A DNA stretch of 64,000 bases, from positions 1-64,000 of the forward strand of contig JAEXDQ010000010.1 in NCBI GenBank assembly GCA_023401595.1, given 5' to 3'. This DNA is from Spirochaetota bacterium. Lineage in GTDB: Bacteria; Spirochaetota; Spirochaetia; Sphaerochaetales; Sphaerochaetaceae. This document shows, piece after piece, positions 34,116 through 42,637 of the stretch. The position numbers were made by a program, and so were the translations under genes. Below the pieces are notes generated by a model that was not told the origin of the DNA, ran no database searches, and worked only from the letters and a program-made list of their open reading frames with translations. Within the stretch, counting starts at the first letter, position 1, and every line of letters starts with the position of its first letter.

Positions 34116-35596
34116 TAACGATACAGAACTTAACATTTTCCTATGATGGAAGTTACGATGATATTTTCACTGGTGTCACATTACAGCTCGATACGGACTG
34201 GAAGCTCGGACTCGTAGGTCGCAACGGAACAGGCAAGACGACCTTCCTCAACCTACTGATGGGGAAATTTCATTACTCCGGTATCATCAAATCACCAGTC
34301 GCATTCGACTATTTCCCATTCGAGGTCCCATACATGAGTCTGGCTACCCGACAAGTGGTCGAAAGAATCCAACCAGACTACGCCCCATGGGAACTATGTC
34401 GGGAAATGGCGACGCTGGAAATACCGGAGGAAACCCTGGACAGGCCGTTCGACACCTTGAGCAAAGGGGAGCAGACCAGAATCCTCCTGGCAATCCTTTT
34501 CCTCAAAGAGGAACACTTCCTGTTGATCGATGAACCGACGAACCATCTCGACGCCTATGGCAGGGAGATTATCGGACGATATCTGAATTCCAAACGGGGC
34601 TACATCCTCGTCTCCCATGACAGGACGCTACTGGACCGATGCGTGGATCATGTCCTGGCCATCAACAGGGCGACTATTGAAATCCAACAGGGCAATTTTT
34701 CCTCCTGGTGGAGAAACAAGGAATACCGGGATAGTTTTGAACTGGCGGAAGATGAGAAACTACGCAAGGACATCGGACGGCTGGGCGAAGCGGCGAAACG
34801 TACCGCCGGTTGGTCCGACAAAGTGGAACGAACCAAAACAGGGTTCGGCGCCTATGACCACACGGGGAACCTCGCAGACAAAGGATTTATCGGGCACAAA
34901 GCGGCGAAAATGATGCAGCGGTCGAAAAACGTTGAAAACCGCAGGAAGCGAGCGGTAGAAGAAAAACAGAAGCTACTGAAGAATCTGGACCGTTCCGACA
35001 CGATCGAGGTCCGTCCGGTATCCCACAAGAACGACATGTTGGTCAGGTGCGCAAATCTACGTATCTCCTATGATAAAAAAACAATCTGCGACAAGGTGAC
35101 TTTCACCGTTGCACGAGGAGAACAGGTCGCGTTGACAGGGAGAAACGGTTCCGGCAAATCAAGTCTTTTGAAGCTGATCATGGGTGAACCGATTTCGTAT
35201 GTTGGTTCCATAGTTCTTGCATATGGGTTGAAGATATCCTATGTTCCGCAGGACACCTCTTTTCTTACAGGGACGTTGGCCGATTACGCTGAGGTCTGCG
35301 GGGTCGAGGAATCGCTTTTCAAGGCGATGCTGGTTAAACTGGGCTTCTCCCAAGTCCAATTTGGAAAGAACATGGAGGATTTCAGCGGAGGGCAGAAGAA
35401 AAAGGTGCTGATTGCGAAAAGTCTGTGCGACAGGGCGCACTTGTATGTCTGGGACGAACCGTTTAACTTCGTCGATGTCATTTCCCGCATGCAGATTGAA
35501 CAGATGCTGCTTGATCAGCGGCCGACCATGATATTCGTCGAACACGATCAGATGTTCATAGACAAGGTCGCGACGAAACGGGTTGACTTGGGATGA
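34106..35596 (+). CDS. lsa: Lsa-family ABC-F ribosomal protection protein
   Basis: 496 residues, the family's usual length, with two nucleotide-binding domains and no membrane part. NBD1: GRNGTGKTT (38-46), TLSKGEQTRI, LLIDEPTNHLD. NBD2: GRNGSGKSS, FSGGQKKKV, VWDEPFNFVD. The linker between them (FELAEDEKLRKDIGRL ... GHKAAKMMQRSKNVENRRKRAVEEKQKLL) is the antibiotic-resistance-domain coiled coil. The N-terminus MSMITIQNLTFSYDGSYDDIF is close to Lsa proteins. Members displace lincosamide, pleuromutilin and streptogramin A from the ribosome; whether this copy does so is inferred. SD GAGAGG. Confidence 0.85.
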   Translation: MSMITIQNLTFSYDGSYDDIFTGVTLQLDTDWKLGLVGRNGTGKTTFLNLLMGKFHYSGIIKSPVAFDYFPFEVPYMSLATRQVVERIQPDYAPWELCREMATLEIPEETLDRPFDTLSKGEQTRILLAILFLKEEHFLLIDEPTNHLDAYGREIIGRYLNSKRGYILVSHDRTLLDRCVDHVLAINRATIEIQQGNFSSWWRNKEYRDSFELAEDEKLRKDIGRLGEAAKRTAGWSDKVERTKTGFGAYDHTGNLADKGFIGHKAAKMMQRSKNVENRRKRAVEEKQKLLKNLDRSDTIEVRPVSHKNDMLVRCANLRISYDKKTICDKVTFTVARGEQVALTGRNGSGKSSLLKLIMGEPISYVGSIVLAYGLKISYVPQDTSFLTGTLADYAEVCGVEESLFKAMLVKLGFSQVQFGKNMEDFSGGQKKKVLIAKSLCDRAHLYVWDEPFNFVDVISRMQIEQMLLDQRPTMIFVEHDQMFIDKVATKRVDLG

Positions 35597-35616
35597 TATC
35601 GAATCGGCATTTCCCC

Positions 35617-35663
35617 TTGCAAGACGGGAAAGCTGTGGTACAATTCTCCCGTGTACGTACACG
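35617..35663 (+). promoter_or_regulatory. Promoter and palindromic operator of the LacI-type gene
   Basis: TTGCAA (35617-35622), 16-nt spacer, TACAAT (35639-35644), then the perfect 14-bp palindrome CGTGTACGTACACG (35650-35663) at the expected transcription start. The layout suggests autorepression. Confidence 0.6.
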
Positions 35664-35686
35664 TGCAACAAGGATGGGAAAAGCTC

Positions 35687-36730
35687 ATGGATACGCAGAA
35701 AAAAATCATCACCATTACGGAAATCGCACGGCTGGCGGGAGTATCCATAGGGACGGTCGACAGGGTCATTCACGGCAGGGCCGGCGTCTCAGCGAAAACG
35801 AGGGAGACCATCCAGGCTCTTATCAAGGAGCATGGGTATGAGCCGAACGCCTACGCCCGTAATCTGAAGCTCAACAGGAACTATAATATCGGGGTATTGC
35901 TGCCCCGGTTCGATACAGAATTCCAGTATTGGGAGATGGTGTATCAGGGGGTGGCCCAAGCTGCGAAGGAATTAGGCGTATTGTCGGTATCCGTCGTGAC
36001 GAAACAGTTCGACCGCCTAATCAAAGGCGACATGGCGGTGAAAGCCGAAGAGTTGTACGAGATGGGTATCGATGGCCTGTTGTTGGCTCCCCTACCCGCG
36101 AATGAGGCGGAAATCCTCCTTTTGGAACATCAGGATGTCCCTTATGCATTTATTGATTCGCCATTACCCGGTATGAACCCTATAGCGACCATAGCCCAGG
36201 ATTCCCATCAAAGCGGATATCTTGCGGGGCGATTGGTTTCGGCGCTGTGCAAGGGGGAACCAGGAACCGTCGCAAGCGTTCAGCTGTATCCCGACGCAGT
36301 GAACGGCAAGCAACGGGCGGCCGGGTTCAAACGGTATTTCGACGACCACCCGGATATGACGCTACAGGAAATCATGCTCGGTTCCCTACAGGATACCGAC
36401 GCCATGCTGGACGAACTGTTCAAACAGCACTCCGACCTCCGGGGCGTCTTCACGGTGAACAACATCATCAATTGTTTCGGAAACAGCCTGGTCAAGTCCG
36501 GTCGTAAGCGGGGGGTAGTGACCATCGGCTACGATTTGGTCAAGGAGAACCGGGAGGGCTTGCTCGAAGGAAGCATCGACTGCCTGCTGTCCCAGAGGCC
36601 GGCCTATCAAGGCCATACCGCGATCTACCAGATATACCGGAAGGTAGTGTTGGGACAGGAACCGGAACAGTCGATTGCGATTCCGATCGACATCTACTTC
36701 AAGGAAAACCTGACCGACTCCGTGGATTGA
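35687..36730 (+). CDS. LacI-family transcriptional regulator
   Basis: 347 residues: an N-terminal LacI helix-turn-helix (ITITEIARLAGVSIGTVDRVIHGRAGVS, hinge GYEPNAYARNLKLNRNYNIGV) and a periplasmic-binding-like ligand domain (LLPRFDTEFQYWEMVYQGVAQAAKEL, GIDGLLLAPLPANEAEI, GYLAGRLVSALC, GVFTVNNIINCFG). The start at 35687 follows AGGATGGG. A palindrome in its own promoter (35650-35663) is a likely site. No sugar-uptake genes adjoin it, so its regulon is elsewhere; the cupin gene downstream has its own promoter. Confidence 0.88.
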   Translation: MDTQKKIITITEIARLAGVSIGTVDRVIHGRAGVSAKTRETIQALIKEHGYEPNAYARNLKLNRNYNIGVLLPRFDTEFQYWEMVYQGVAQAAKELGVLSVSVVTKQFDRLIKGDMAVKAEELYEMGIDGLLLAPLPANEAEILLLEHQDVPYAFIDSPLPGMNPIATIAQDSHQSGYLAGRLVSALCKGEPGTVASVQLYPDAVNGKQRAAGFKRYFDDHPDMTLQEIMLGSLQDTDAMLDELFKQHSDLRGVFTVNNIINCFGNSLVKSGRKRGVVTIGYDLVKENREGLLEGSIDCLLSQRPAYQGHTAIYQIYRKVVLGQEPEQSIAIPIDIYFKENLTDSVD

Positions 36731-36737
36731 CTCACTT

Positions 36738-36766
36738 TTGGGAAAGGCAATCGTCCGTGCTATAAT
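36738..36766 (+). promoter_or_regulatory. Promoter of the cupin gene
   Basis: TTGGGA (36738-36743), 17-nt spacer, consensus TATAAT (36761-36766). The leader then contains the repeated word GCGACATAGC (about 36767 and 36784). Confidence 0.55.
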
Positions 36767-36923
36767 GCGACATAGCACGACCAGCGCGACATAGCGTCAC
36801 TAGCGTGACCAACGGAACCAGTAAAGAAACCGATACGATAAGGGGGAAGCCCATCGAGACGTCTTGAAAACTATGAAGCGTTGGGATATCAATATGCTAC
36901 AAGATACCGGAGGAGGCATTTTC

Positions 36924-37256
36924 ATGTCGGACAGCTTCACTCACAACGAAAACACCCCGTTCATCGAACTCGGCGGCGGGACGAGAAGGAAAATCCTTTC
37001 CCATAGCGACAACCTCATGGCGGTGGAGGTCTATTTCGAGGAAGGGGCCGTAGGGGCTCCCCACACCCATCCTCATGAACAGATCGCGTATATCATCGAA
37101 GGGGAATTCGAATTCACCAACGATGGGGACACGCAGGTCGTCAAAGCCGGAGACAGCGTCAAGTTCGCGCCGAACGTATTGCACGGAGCCGTATGCCGCA
37201 AAGCGGGCAAGGTTCTGGACATCTTCACCCCCTGCCGCCTTGATTTCCTGAAATAA
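36924..37256 (+). CDS. Small cupin-domain protein
   Basis: 110 residues from MSDSFTHNENTPF; SD GGAGGAGG. Cupin motif 1 (GAPHTHPHEQIAYIIEGEFEF) has His-x-His and Glu ligands, and motif 2 (AGDSVKFAPNVLHG) has the third His. It is a single-domain metal-binding barrel of unknown reaction; relatives include sugar-acid isomerases (KdgF-like) and sensors. KdgF acts on pectin-derived unsaturated uronates, which would fit the pectate lyase at 49484, but this is only suggestive. Confidence 0.75.
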   Translation: MSDSFTHNENTPFIELGGGTRRKILSHSDNLMAVEVYFEEGAVGAPHTHPHEQIAYIIEGEFEFTNDGDTQVVKAGDSVKFAPNVLHGAVCRKAGKVLDIFTPCRLDFLK

Positions 37257-37317
37257 GGCTCCCTCGGCCGCAGACCGCAGTATGAGCTGAAGCCTCCTAT
37301 CAGAATTATCGGTTTCA

Positions 37318-37345
37318 TCGGGAAGGCGCATATCGGCCTTCCCGA
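37318..37345. terminator. Hairpin between convergent cupin and DUF47 genes
   Basis: TCGGGAAGGC (37318-37327) and GCCTTCCCGA (37336-37345), perfect 10-bp arms, 8-nt loop. Located between two gene ends, so probably a shared terminator, although there is no long U-run. Confidence 0.55.
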
Positions 37346-37351
37346 AAGGAA

Positions 37352-37972
37352 TCAGCGATTCTTCAGCGCCATGGCGTCGAGCAAATCAGCGACATCCTCA
37401 CAGTTGTCGAGGACCTGCTCCATGTCGTCATATATCTCTTTCCAACGGAGGATATCCAAAACGGATTCTTCCGACGAATAGAGCTTCTTTACTTCCGTAT
37501 GGTACAGCCCGTCGGCCTTTTCCTCGCAATGGTTCACCTCTATCACAAGCTTCGGCAGTTTCTGGGAATTCTTGAAACGTTCAAATTCCCCCATCGCCTC
37601 AACCAGTAGACCGCAAGCCTCTATCATGAGCTTCGACACCTCCAGTATCCCCGGACGAATCGACGTGACCCCCAGCATGTCCAGCTTGATCCCAACCTGT
37701 TCAATCGCATCCGTCAGCGAATCTATGCTGTTGCCCATGGTCAGCAGATCCTCCCGGTCGATCGGAGTAATGAACGCAACGTTCAACTCGTCTGAAAATC
37801 CATGGAGCATCTGGTCACCCTCAGATTCCAGTCCGTCGAGAATCCGCAGCTTCGCCTCGACATCGGTGTAATGATGCAACAGGTCGTCCAGCTGTTTCGC
37901 AGTCCGCATCGAACAGTCCACCATCGCGGTCAACATCTCAAAATAGTTGGTTTCTTTTTTTCTGAATTTCAT
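37352..37972 (-). CDS. DUF47/PhoU-like phosphate-transport accessory protein
   Basis: 206 residues, all-helical. KFRKKETNYFEML, LEAKLRILDGLESEGDQMLHGF-type block (VEAKLRILDGLESEGDQ) and DREDLLTMGNSIDSLTDAIE are typical of DUF47 proteins encoded beside PiT transporters. The ATG at 37972 has the SD AAGGAA. It follows the PiT gene by 67 nt and is probably in the same transcript, adjusting phosphate uptake. Confidence 0.85.
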   Translation of the reverse strand: MKFRKKETNYFEMLTAMVDCSMRTAKQLDDLLHHYTDVEAKLRILDGLESEGDQMLHGFSDELNVAFITPIDREDLLTMGNSIDSLTDAIEQVGIKLDMLGVTSIRPGILEVSKLMIEACGLLVEAMGEFERFKNSQKLPKLVIEVNHCEEKADGLYHTEVKKLYSSEESVLDILRWKEIYDDMEQVLDNCEDVADLLDAMALKNR

Positions 37973-38039
37973 TGCGATCAATTCCTTTTATCTTCGTTCT
38001 TCGGTTTCTCTCCGTCATCCGTACCGCGCGAACAAACGT

Positions 38040-39077
38040 TCACCACCACATCAGAAACAACTTGGCCATGACAAATCCGATCAATCCACAACCTGGAAAG
38101 GTCAGGATCCACGCCCATACCATCTCCCTGGCGATGCCCCAATCCACACTAGATACCCGATGAGACGCCGCGACGCCCATCATTGCGGTCGTTTTGGTGT
38201 GGGTCGTAGAAACAGGCAAGCCCGTCAAGGAAGCCAATAGGAGGCAGATGCTCGCGGCGATATCGGAAGCGAACCCCTGATACGGCGTCATCTTCACCAT
38301 GTCCATGCCGACAGTCTTGATAATCTTCTTGCCACCTACCAGCGTACCGGCCCCCATCATCAACGAACAGAGTACCATCACCCACAATGGGATGATAAAC
38401 GTGCCGTCGGACAGTCTTGTAGCCGATCCGTTGAAAAACATCGCCAGCATGAACACCCCCATGAACTTCTGCCCGTCCTGAGCCCCGTGGAGGAACGCCA
38501 TGAGGCCGGCTGCGACAGCCTCCCCACGACGGAAGAATCGCTCGGCGATCCGTCTGTTCATATGGCGGCAAACCCGCTCGATGCCCCTCACGATGCCCCA
38601 ACCGCTTCCAAAACCAAGAACGGAGGATACGAACAGACCGACAATGACCTTGCTCCACTCCCCCATGTTGATGGAATCCACTCCGCCGAGGGCCAACGCC
38701 GCGCCGGTCAACCCCGCTATCAAGGCATGGCTCTCACTGGTGGGAATACCGAACGCCCAGGCGGCGACGGCCCAGGCGACGATCGAGAACATCGCGGCCG
38801 CCATGACGATGATAGGCTGACGCCCCGCTTCTCCAGGAAGCCTCGCGTCGGGTCCGAAGTCCACCATTTTGGAAATAGTATCCGCGACCTGGGAGCTGAT
38901 TTGCGTCATCAGCAGAATTCCAAAGAAATTACAGACAACGGCCATGAGGATCGCGGTGCGAGGGGACAGGACCCGCGTACCGACCGCGCTTCCAATGGCG
39001 TTCGGAGCATCCGTCCATCCATTGACGAACACGACCCCGAGGACCAATACAATGCTTGTTACAAATGCGGGTTCCAA
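38040..39077 (-). CDS. pit: PiT-family inorganic phosphate transporter
   Basis: 345 residues, about 10 membrane segments, with the two inverted PiT signatures: GWTDAPNAIGSAVGTRVLSPR near the N-terminus and GLPVSTTHTKTTAMMGVA near the C-terminus, plus AFGIPTSESHALIAGLTGAAL and LHGAQDGQKFMG. The start is a TTG at 39077 with a perfect AGGAGG 6-7 nt upstream. An in-frame ATG at 39251 would add about 58 residues that do not look like protein. Symporter for phosphate with cation; paired with the DUF47 gene. Confidence 0.88.
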   Translation of the reverse strand: MEPAFVTSIVLVLGVVFVNGWTDAPNAIGSAVGTRVLSPRTAILMAVVCNFFGILLMTQISSQVADTISKMVDFGPDARLPGEAGRQPIIVMAAAMFSIVAWAVAAWAFGIPTSESHALIAGLTGAALALGGVDSINMGEWSKVIVGLFVSSVLGFGSGWGIVRGIERVCRHMNRRIAERFFRRGEAVAAGLMAFLHGAQDGQKFMGVFMLAMFFNGSATRLSDGTFIIPLWVMVLCSLMMGAGTLVGGKKIIKTVGMDMVKMTPYQGFASDIAASICLLLASLTGLPVSTTHTKTTAMMGVAASHRVSSVDWGIAREMVWAWILTFPGCGLIGFVMAKLFLMWW

Positions 39078-39701
39078 TAAAAACCTCCTGATGCATATTG
39101 TCGTGAACGAAATGCCCGCCAAAGAGACGGTTTCCATGGAATCCATCGCGGATAGCCGGCAGATACGTCGGAATCCGTTGCGATTGGAACGGGCATGCGG
39201 TATGGACGGACATATCTGCGTACCGTGTCGAGAACAGCGAATCCTGTCCATGCACGAGCGCCCTGATACCGGGAGGAACCGGAATCCGATGCTGAAGCAA
39301 TCTCAGGAAAAGCCGCACCGAACGTCTTCCGGCCCAGACTCCTACCCCTCAGGTCCTTCGTCTCCGATATCAAACTTCTTACGGTGGAAGCCAAGCCAAA
39401 TAAGATGGAGCCGATTCTGGACAAGCGAGACAGCCAATGACATGGAGGCGTCCAGCGACGCAGACCATCCGCTTCCAGACGACAACGGCAGGCGAACGAA
39501 CCATATCGCAAACACTTGCAACAAGATTCTGATCTCAGGAGGGGTATCGCACCTGAAAATGACACTGCCTGTCCATCTTGTAGCATGTCCACCTGTTCCT
39601 TTGGCACCGTTTTCCTCGACGGATCGTCGATAACCAAGTGTAGGACGGCCTTATCAGGCAGGTCAACGAATAATTAACAATATTTTCACAATCCTAGCGG
39701 T
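39078..39701. other. Gap of about 620 nt without a recognised gene
   Basis: Frames on both strands (for example 39059-39637 minus) have biased, protein-unlike composition. No RNA-gene signature (RNase P, tmRNA, SRP RNA or tRNA) was recognised. The stretch may be degraded coding DNA. Confidence 0.45.
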
Positions 39702-39739
39702 TGTTTCTATTGACAAGAACATCAATGTTTCTATATAAA
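39702..39739 (+). promoter_or_regulatory. Promoter with 9-bp direct repeats before the TrpX-like gene
   Basis: TTGACA (39710-39715), 16-18-nt spacer, TATATAAA (39732-39739). TGTTTCTAT occurs at 39702-39710 and again at 39726-39734, overlapping -35 and -10, which would suit a repressor binding twice. Confidence 0.5.
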
Positions 39740-39770
39740 GAAACGCAAGGACAAGGAGAGAAAAAAAGTC

Positions 39771-40787
39771 ATGCATAAAACAATCAAAACCATCGGACTG
39801 ATATTCGGTCTGCTTTTCACCCTTTCGGCGGCATTGCTCGCCCAGGGCGTACAGGAACAATCCGCAAAAGCCGTTCACACGAAAATCGGGATTTCAAAGC
39901 TGCTTGCACACCCGGCTTTGGATGTCATTGAGCAGGGGATACAGGATTATCTGGAGAGTACGGGGCTTTCCGTCTCCTACGATTTGCAGAATGCGAACGG
40001 CGACATTTCCACCGCCGCATCCATCGCCCAGAAATTCAAGTCGGACAAAATGGACATCGTGGTGGGAATCGCGACGCCGACGGCCCAGGCTCTGGCGAAC
40101 GTGTTCACCGATATCCCTGTGGTGTTCAGTTCGATCACAGACCCGATCGCGGCGGGGTTGGTGGATTCCTACGAGGGTCCCCAGAACACGAATGTCTGCG
40201 GGGTCTCCGACCTGAGCCCGGTCGAATCGCAGATCAAGCTGCTGCTCGACCTTACGGGAGCGAAAACAATCGGAAACGTATATGCCAGCAATGAAGCGAA
40301 CGCAGTAGCCCTGATGGAACTGGCGCAGAAAGCATGCGACAAGTACGGGGTGAAGCTTATCACGGCGGCGGTCTCGAACTCCGCGGAAGTCAAGATGGCG
40401 GCGTTGTCGATCATCGACAGGGTTGACGCCGTCTACGTAGGCACCGACAATACGGTCATCTCCGCGCTGGCCTCCCTCGCCGATGTCTGCACGAAGGCGA
40501 ACAAGCCGTTGTTCAGCGGAGACACGACTTCGTCGGAGGGGCTCGACGTATTCGCCGCCTGGGGGTTCAACTACTACAACGCGGGCGTCTACACAGGTAA
40601 AATGATCGAACAGATCATCAACGGGGCCAAGCCAGGGGATTTGGGAACGACGTTCCTGACCGACCCGTCTGATTTTGAACTATGGTTCAACATGGATGTG
40701 GTCAAACGCCTGGGACTGACCATACCGCAGGATCTGCTCGACAGCGCCGCGAGAATCGTCGAAAACGGACAGGTCAGGACAAAATAA
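39771..40787 (+). CDS. Orphan exported binding protein, ABC_sub_bind (TrpX-like) family
   Basis: 338 residues. The signal peptide (MHKTIKTIGLIFGLLFTLSAALLAQG) is followed by VQEQSAK. The body (ISKLLAHPALDVIEQGIQDYLE, NANGDISTAASIAQKFKSDKMDIVVGIATPTAQAL, PVVFSSITDPIAAGLV, SPVESQIKLLLDL, VYVGTDNTVISAL) matches the family linked with tryptophan/tyrosine uptake in several bacteria. The permease and ATPase that normally follow are absent; a terminator-like stem and unrelated genes come next. It must use a channel encoded elsewhere or act as a sensor. Good promoter at 39710-39739. Confidence 0.82.
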   Translation: MHKTIKTIGLIFGLLFTLSAALLAQGVQEQSAKAVHTKIGISKLLAHPALDVIEQGIQDYLESTGLSVSYDLQNANGDISTAASIAQKFKSDKMDIVVGIATPTAQALANVFTDIPVVFSSITDPIAAGLVDSYEGPQNTNVCGVSDLSPVESQIKLLLDLTGAKTIGNVYASNEANAVALMELAQKACDKYGVKLITAAVSNSAEVKMAALSIIDRVDAVYVGTDNTVISALASLADVCTKANKPLFSGDTTSSEGLDVFAAWGFNYYNAGVYTGKMIEQIINGAKPGDLGTTFLTDPSDFELWFNMDVVKRLGLTIPQDLLDSAARIVENGQVRTK

Positions 40788-41149
40788 TTTCCGCTTCGAT
40801 ATCGCGGGACGGCGGGCCGCCGGAGCTACGTAATCACCAAATCTCAAACCGCTAGAGGGCAAAGCGAATGGCGAGGTGACTGAACGGCGAAATCGCGACA
40901 TAAGGTATGAGCGTAATGAAGAATAAGGACCGTCGCGCAAGTCGGAAGGCTTGAACGGCGGTCCTGTTTCGTATTATCCGGAATGGATATGGCGGGAACC
41001 TCACGGCACAAGCCGTCGCGGGCGGCATTGGCCGATATCACCGATGGTAGATGCGTCGCATGCCGTGGAAACCGGATGGATGATGATTGAGGTATTCCGC
41101 CGTATCGGCATCGGCACTCGCCCTGTTCAGTCCGCCGGCCGTCATGGGG
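40788..41149. other. Gap of 362 nt, with a terminator only
   Basis: No gene supported. It holds the hairpin at 40926-40965 and sequence of unknown role up to the end of the HD gene. Confidence 0.5.
40926..40965 (+). terminator. Hairpin downstream of the TrpX-like gene
   Basis: AGGACCG (40926-40932) and CGGTCCT (40959-40965) followed by GTTTC. Weak U-run; position after the gene is the main support. Confidence 0.4.
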
Positions 41150-41794
41150 TCATTGCGAAACAACATCATCCAGACAGGATTTCCCCAGCCTGTGGCACTC
41201 GGTCGCTTCATCGAGCATGGAGGTATAGAACTCCGTCGCCGCATGCCTTCTGCGTTCCGCCATTCGCCGCACCGTCGTCGTGTAGAAACCGTCGTATAGT
41301 TTTTCAAGCTTGAATCTGTATTCATGGAAAAACGAGGGGGCGGTATCGCAAGAGCCATCAAGCACCATACCGTCATCGTCCAATGAATACAGGGGGCCGG
41401 AAACCTGACCGATATAGAGGAACGTCCTGGCGATTCCCATAGCCCCGGTCACATCAAGCTTGTCCGAGTCAAACAGGATTTTTGCTTCCAGTGTCGCTGG
41501 AGGATTGTCACCACGATACCGATGGGACTGGATACAGGCCCTCACCTGCGCCGCACGGGCTTCGGTCCACCCTTGCCCAAGCAGGAACCTGTACGCTTTT
41601 TCACCGCCGACCGTTGCATGGCACACCCCGGGATCGGCGAACTGTTCAGGCCGCCCAATATCATGGAGCAGGCAGGCGGCGACCAACAGATCGAGATCGA
41701 CGCCCCGTTGCTCCCTGGCGATGGCCAAGGCCATATACAGCACGCGATAGACATGCGCTTTATCATGGGCGCTGTCCTTCATGCACTCAAGCAT
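41150..41794 (-). CDS. HD-domain phosphohydrolase
   Basis: 214 residues with HD ligands in order: His in SAHDKAHVYRVLY, His-Asp in ACLLHDIGRPEQF, His in QSHRYRG and Asp in FDSDKLDVTGAMGIAR. Family members remove phosphate from nucleotides or related compounds. The ATG at 41794 has GAGGAG close upstream; a second ATG four codons on is possible. It starts 33 nt after the alpha/beta hydrolase gene end, likely co-transcribed. Substrate unknown. Confidence 0.8.
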   Translation of the reverse strand: MLECMKDSAHDKAHVYRVLYMALAIAREQRGVDLDLLVAACLLHDIGRPEQFADPGVCHATVGGEKAYRFLLGQGWTEARAAQVRACIQSHRYRGDNPPATLEAKILFDSDKLDVTGAMGIARTFLYIGQVSGPLYSLDDDGMVLDGSCDTAPSFFHEYRFKLEKLYDGFYTTTVRRMAERRRHAATEFYTSMLDEATECHRLGKSCLDDVVSQ

Positions 41795-41826
41795 ACGCTC
41801 CTCGATACGGCTGTACTAGGCCTTCG

Positions 41827-42486
41827 TCATTCACACGCCTCCATGATGATCGGATAGAGCTTTACGCTATGGACGACATAGCTGCCATGCCCCTCCCCGG
41901 CCAGGATTTTCAACCGACTGCCAGGGATATGGGCGGCGATATATTCCGTATGTCCGCGGGCTATCATGTCGTGACTGCCCGCGACAACCATGGTGGGGAT
42001 AGAGATCCGAGCCAGTTGTCCGGCATCGATGTTCGGCTGTTCCAGCATCATCCGTATCTTCGGCTCCTTCGTGAGCCGATAGATGAATCTGAACAGCCGG
42101 AGCCACCCCGTGCGAATACCGTCAGGGGTGACGTTCGCCCCGCTGATCACCATCCTCGACAGCAAATCGGGATGCTGGGAGGCCAGCAGGAGGCCGAGTA
42201 TCCCACCGTCGCTGAAGCCATACAGCATAGGCTTGTCCAGCCCAAGGATCGTAATGAATGCGACAAGATCATCAGCCATGGACTGATAATCGAAGGTCTC
42301 GACCTTCGAGCTTTTCCCATGGCCACGCGAGTCTATGGCGTAGACCGTGAACCTTGTTTTCAGCAACGGGACGAGCTTGTCGAAAATGGTGTGGTCTTCG
42401 CCGTTGCCATGGACGAGAAGCAAAGGGTTCCCGCTCCCTTCTTGTTCATAATACAGATCGATACCGTTGACGGTGAGAATAGGCAC
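41827..42486 (-). CDS. Alpha/beta-hydrolase
   Basis: 219 residues using a GTG start at 42486 (MPILTVNGIDLYYEQEG) with the SD AAAGGAG; the longer in-frame ATG lacks support. Oxyanion block LLLVHGNGEDH, nucleophile elbow GFSDGG (Ser), Asp in VAGSHD and His in GEGHGSY complete the triad. A general esterase/lyase fold; substrate unknown. Transcribed with the HD gene. Confidence 0.82.
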   Translation of the reverse strand: MPILTVNGIDLYYEQEGSGNPLLLVHGNGEDHTIFDKLVPLLKTRFTVYAIDSRGHGKSSKVETFDYQSMADDLVAFITILGLDKPMLYGFSDGGILGLLLASQHPDLLSRMVISGANVTPDGIRTGWLRLFRFIYRLTKEPKIRMMLEQPNIDAGQLARISIPTMVVAGSHDMIARGHTEYIAAHIPGSRLKILAGEGHGSYVVHSVKLYPIIMEACE

Positions 42487-42637
42487 AACAACTCCTTTTC
42501 GGAAGAAAACGACTGTATCCATGACAGTACCCGCGGCTCCTACGGCAACGATATCTGTACCGCGCAACCTGTCCAAAAGCCTTTTTCTCCGTGACATTCC
42601 TTGCAAGGGCCTGTAGTGAAGACAGACAGCCACCTAT

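Noticed and set aside
39059..39637. 192-codon minus-strand frame upstream of the PiT gene
   Set aside because: Rich in Arg, Ser and Trp without domain pattern; overlaps the PiT SD and start.
39078..39770. Possible structural RNA gene
   Set aside because: Looked for core words of RNase P RNA, tmRNA, SRP RNA and tRNA T-loops; none seen.
41482..42594. 370-codon open frame on the plus strand
   Set aside because: Antisense to the HD and alpha/beta-hydrolase genes.
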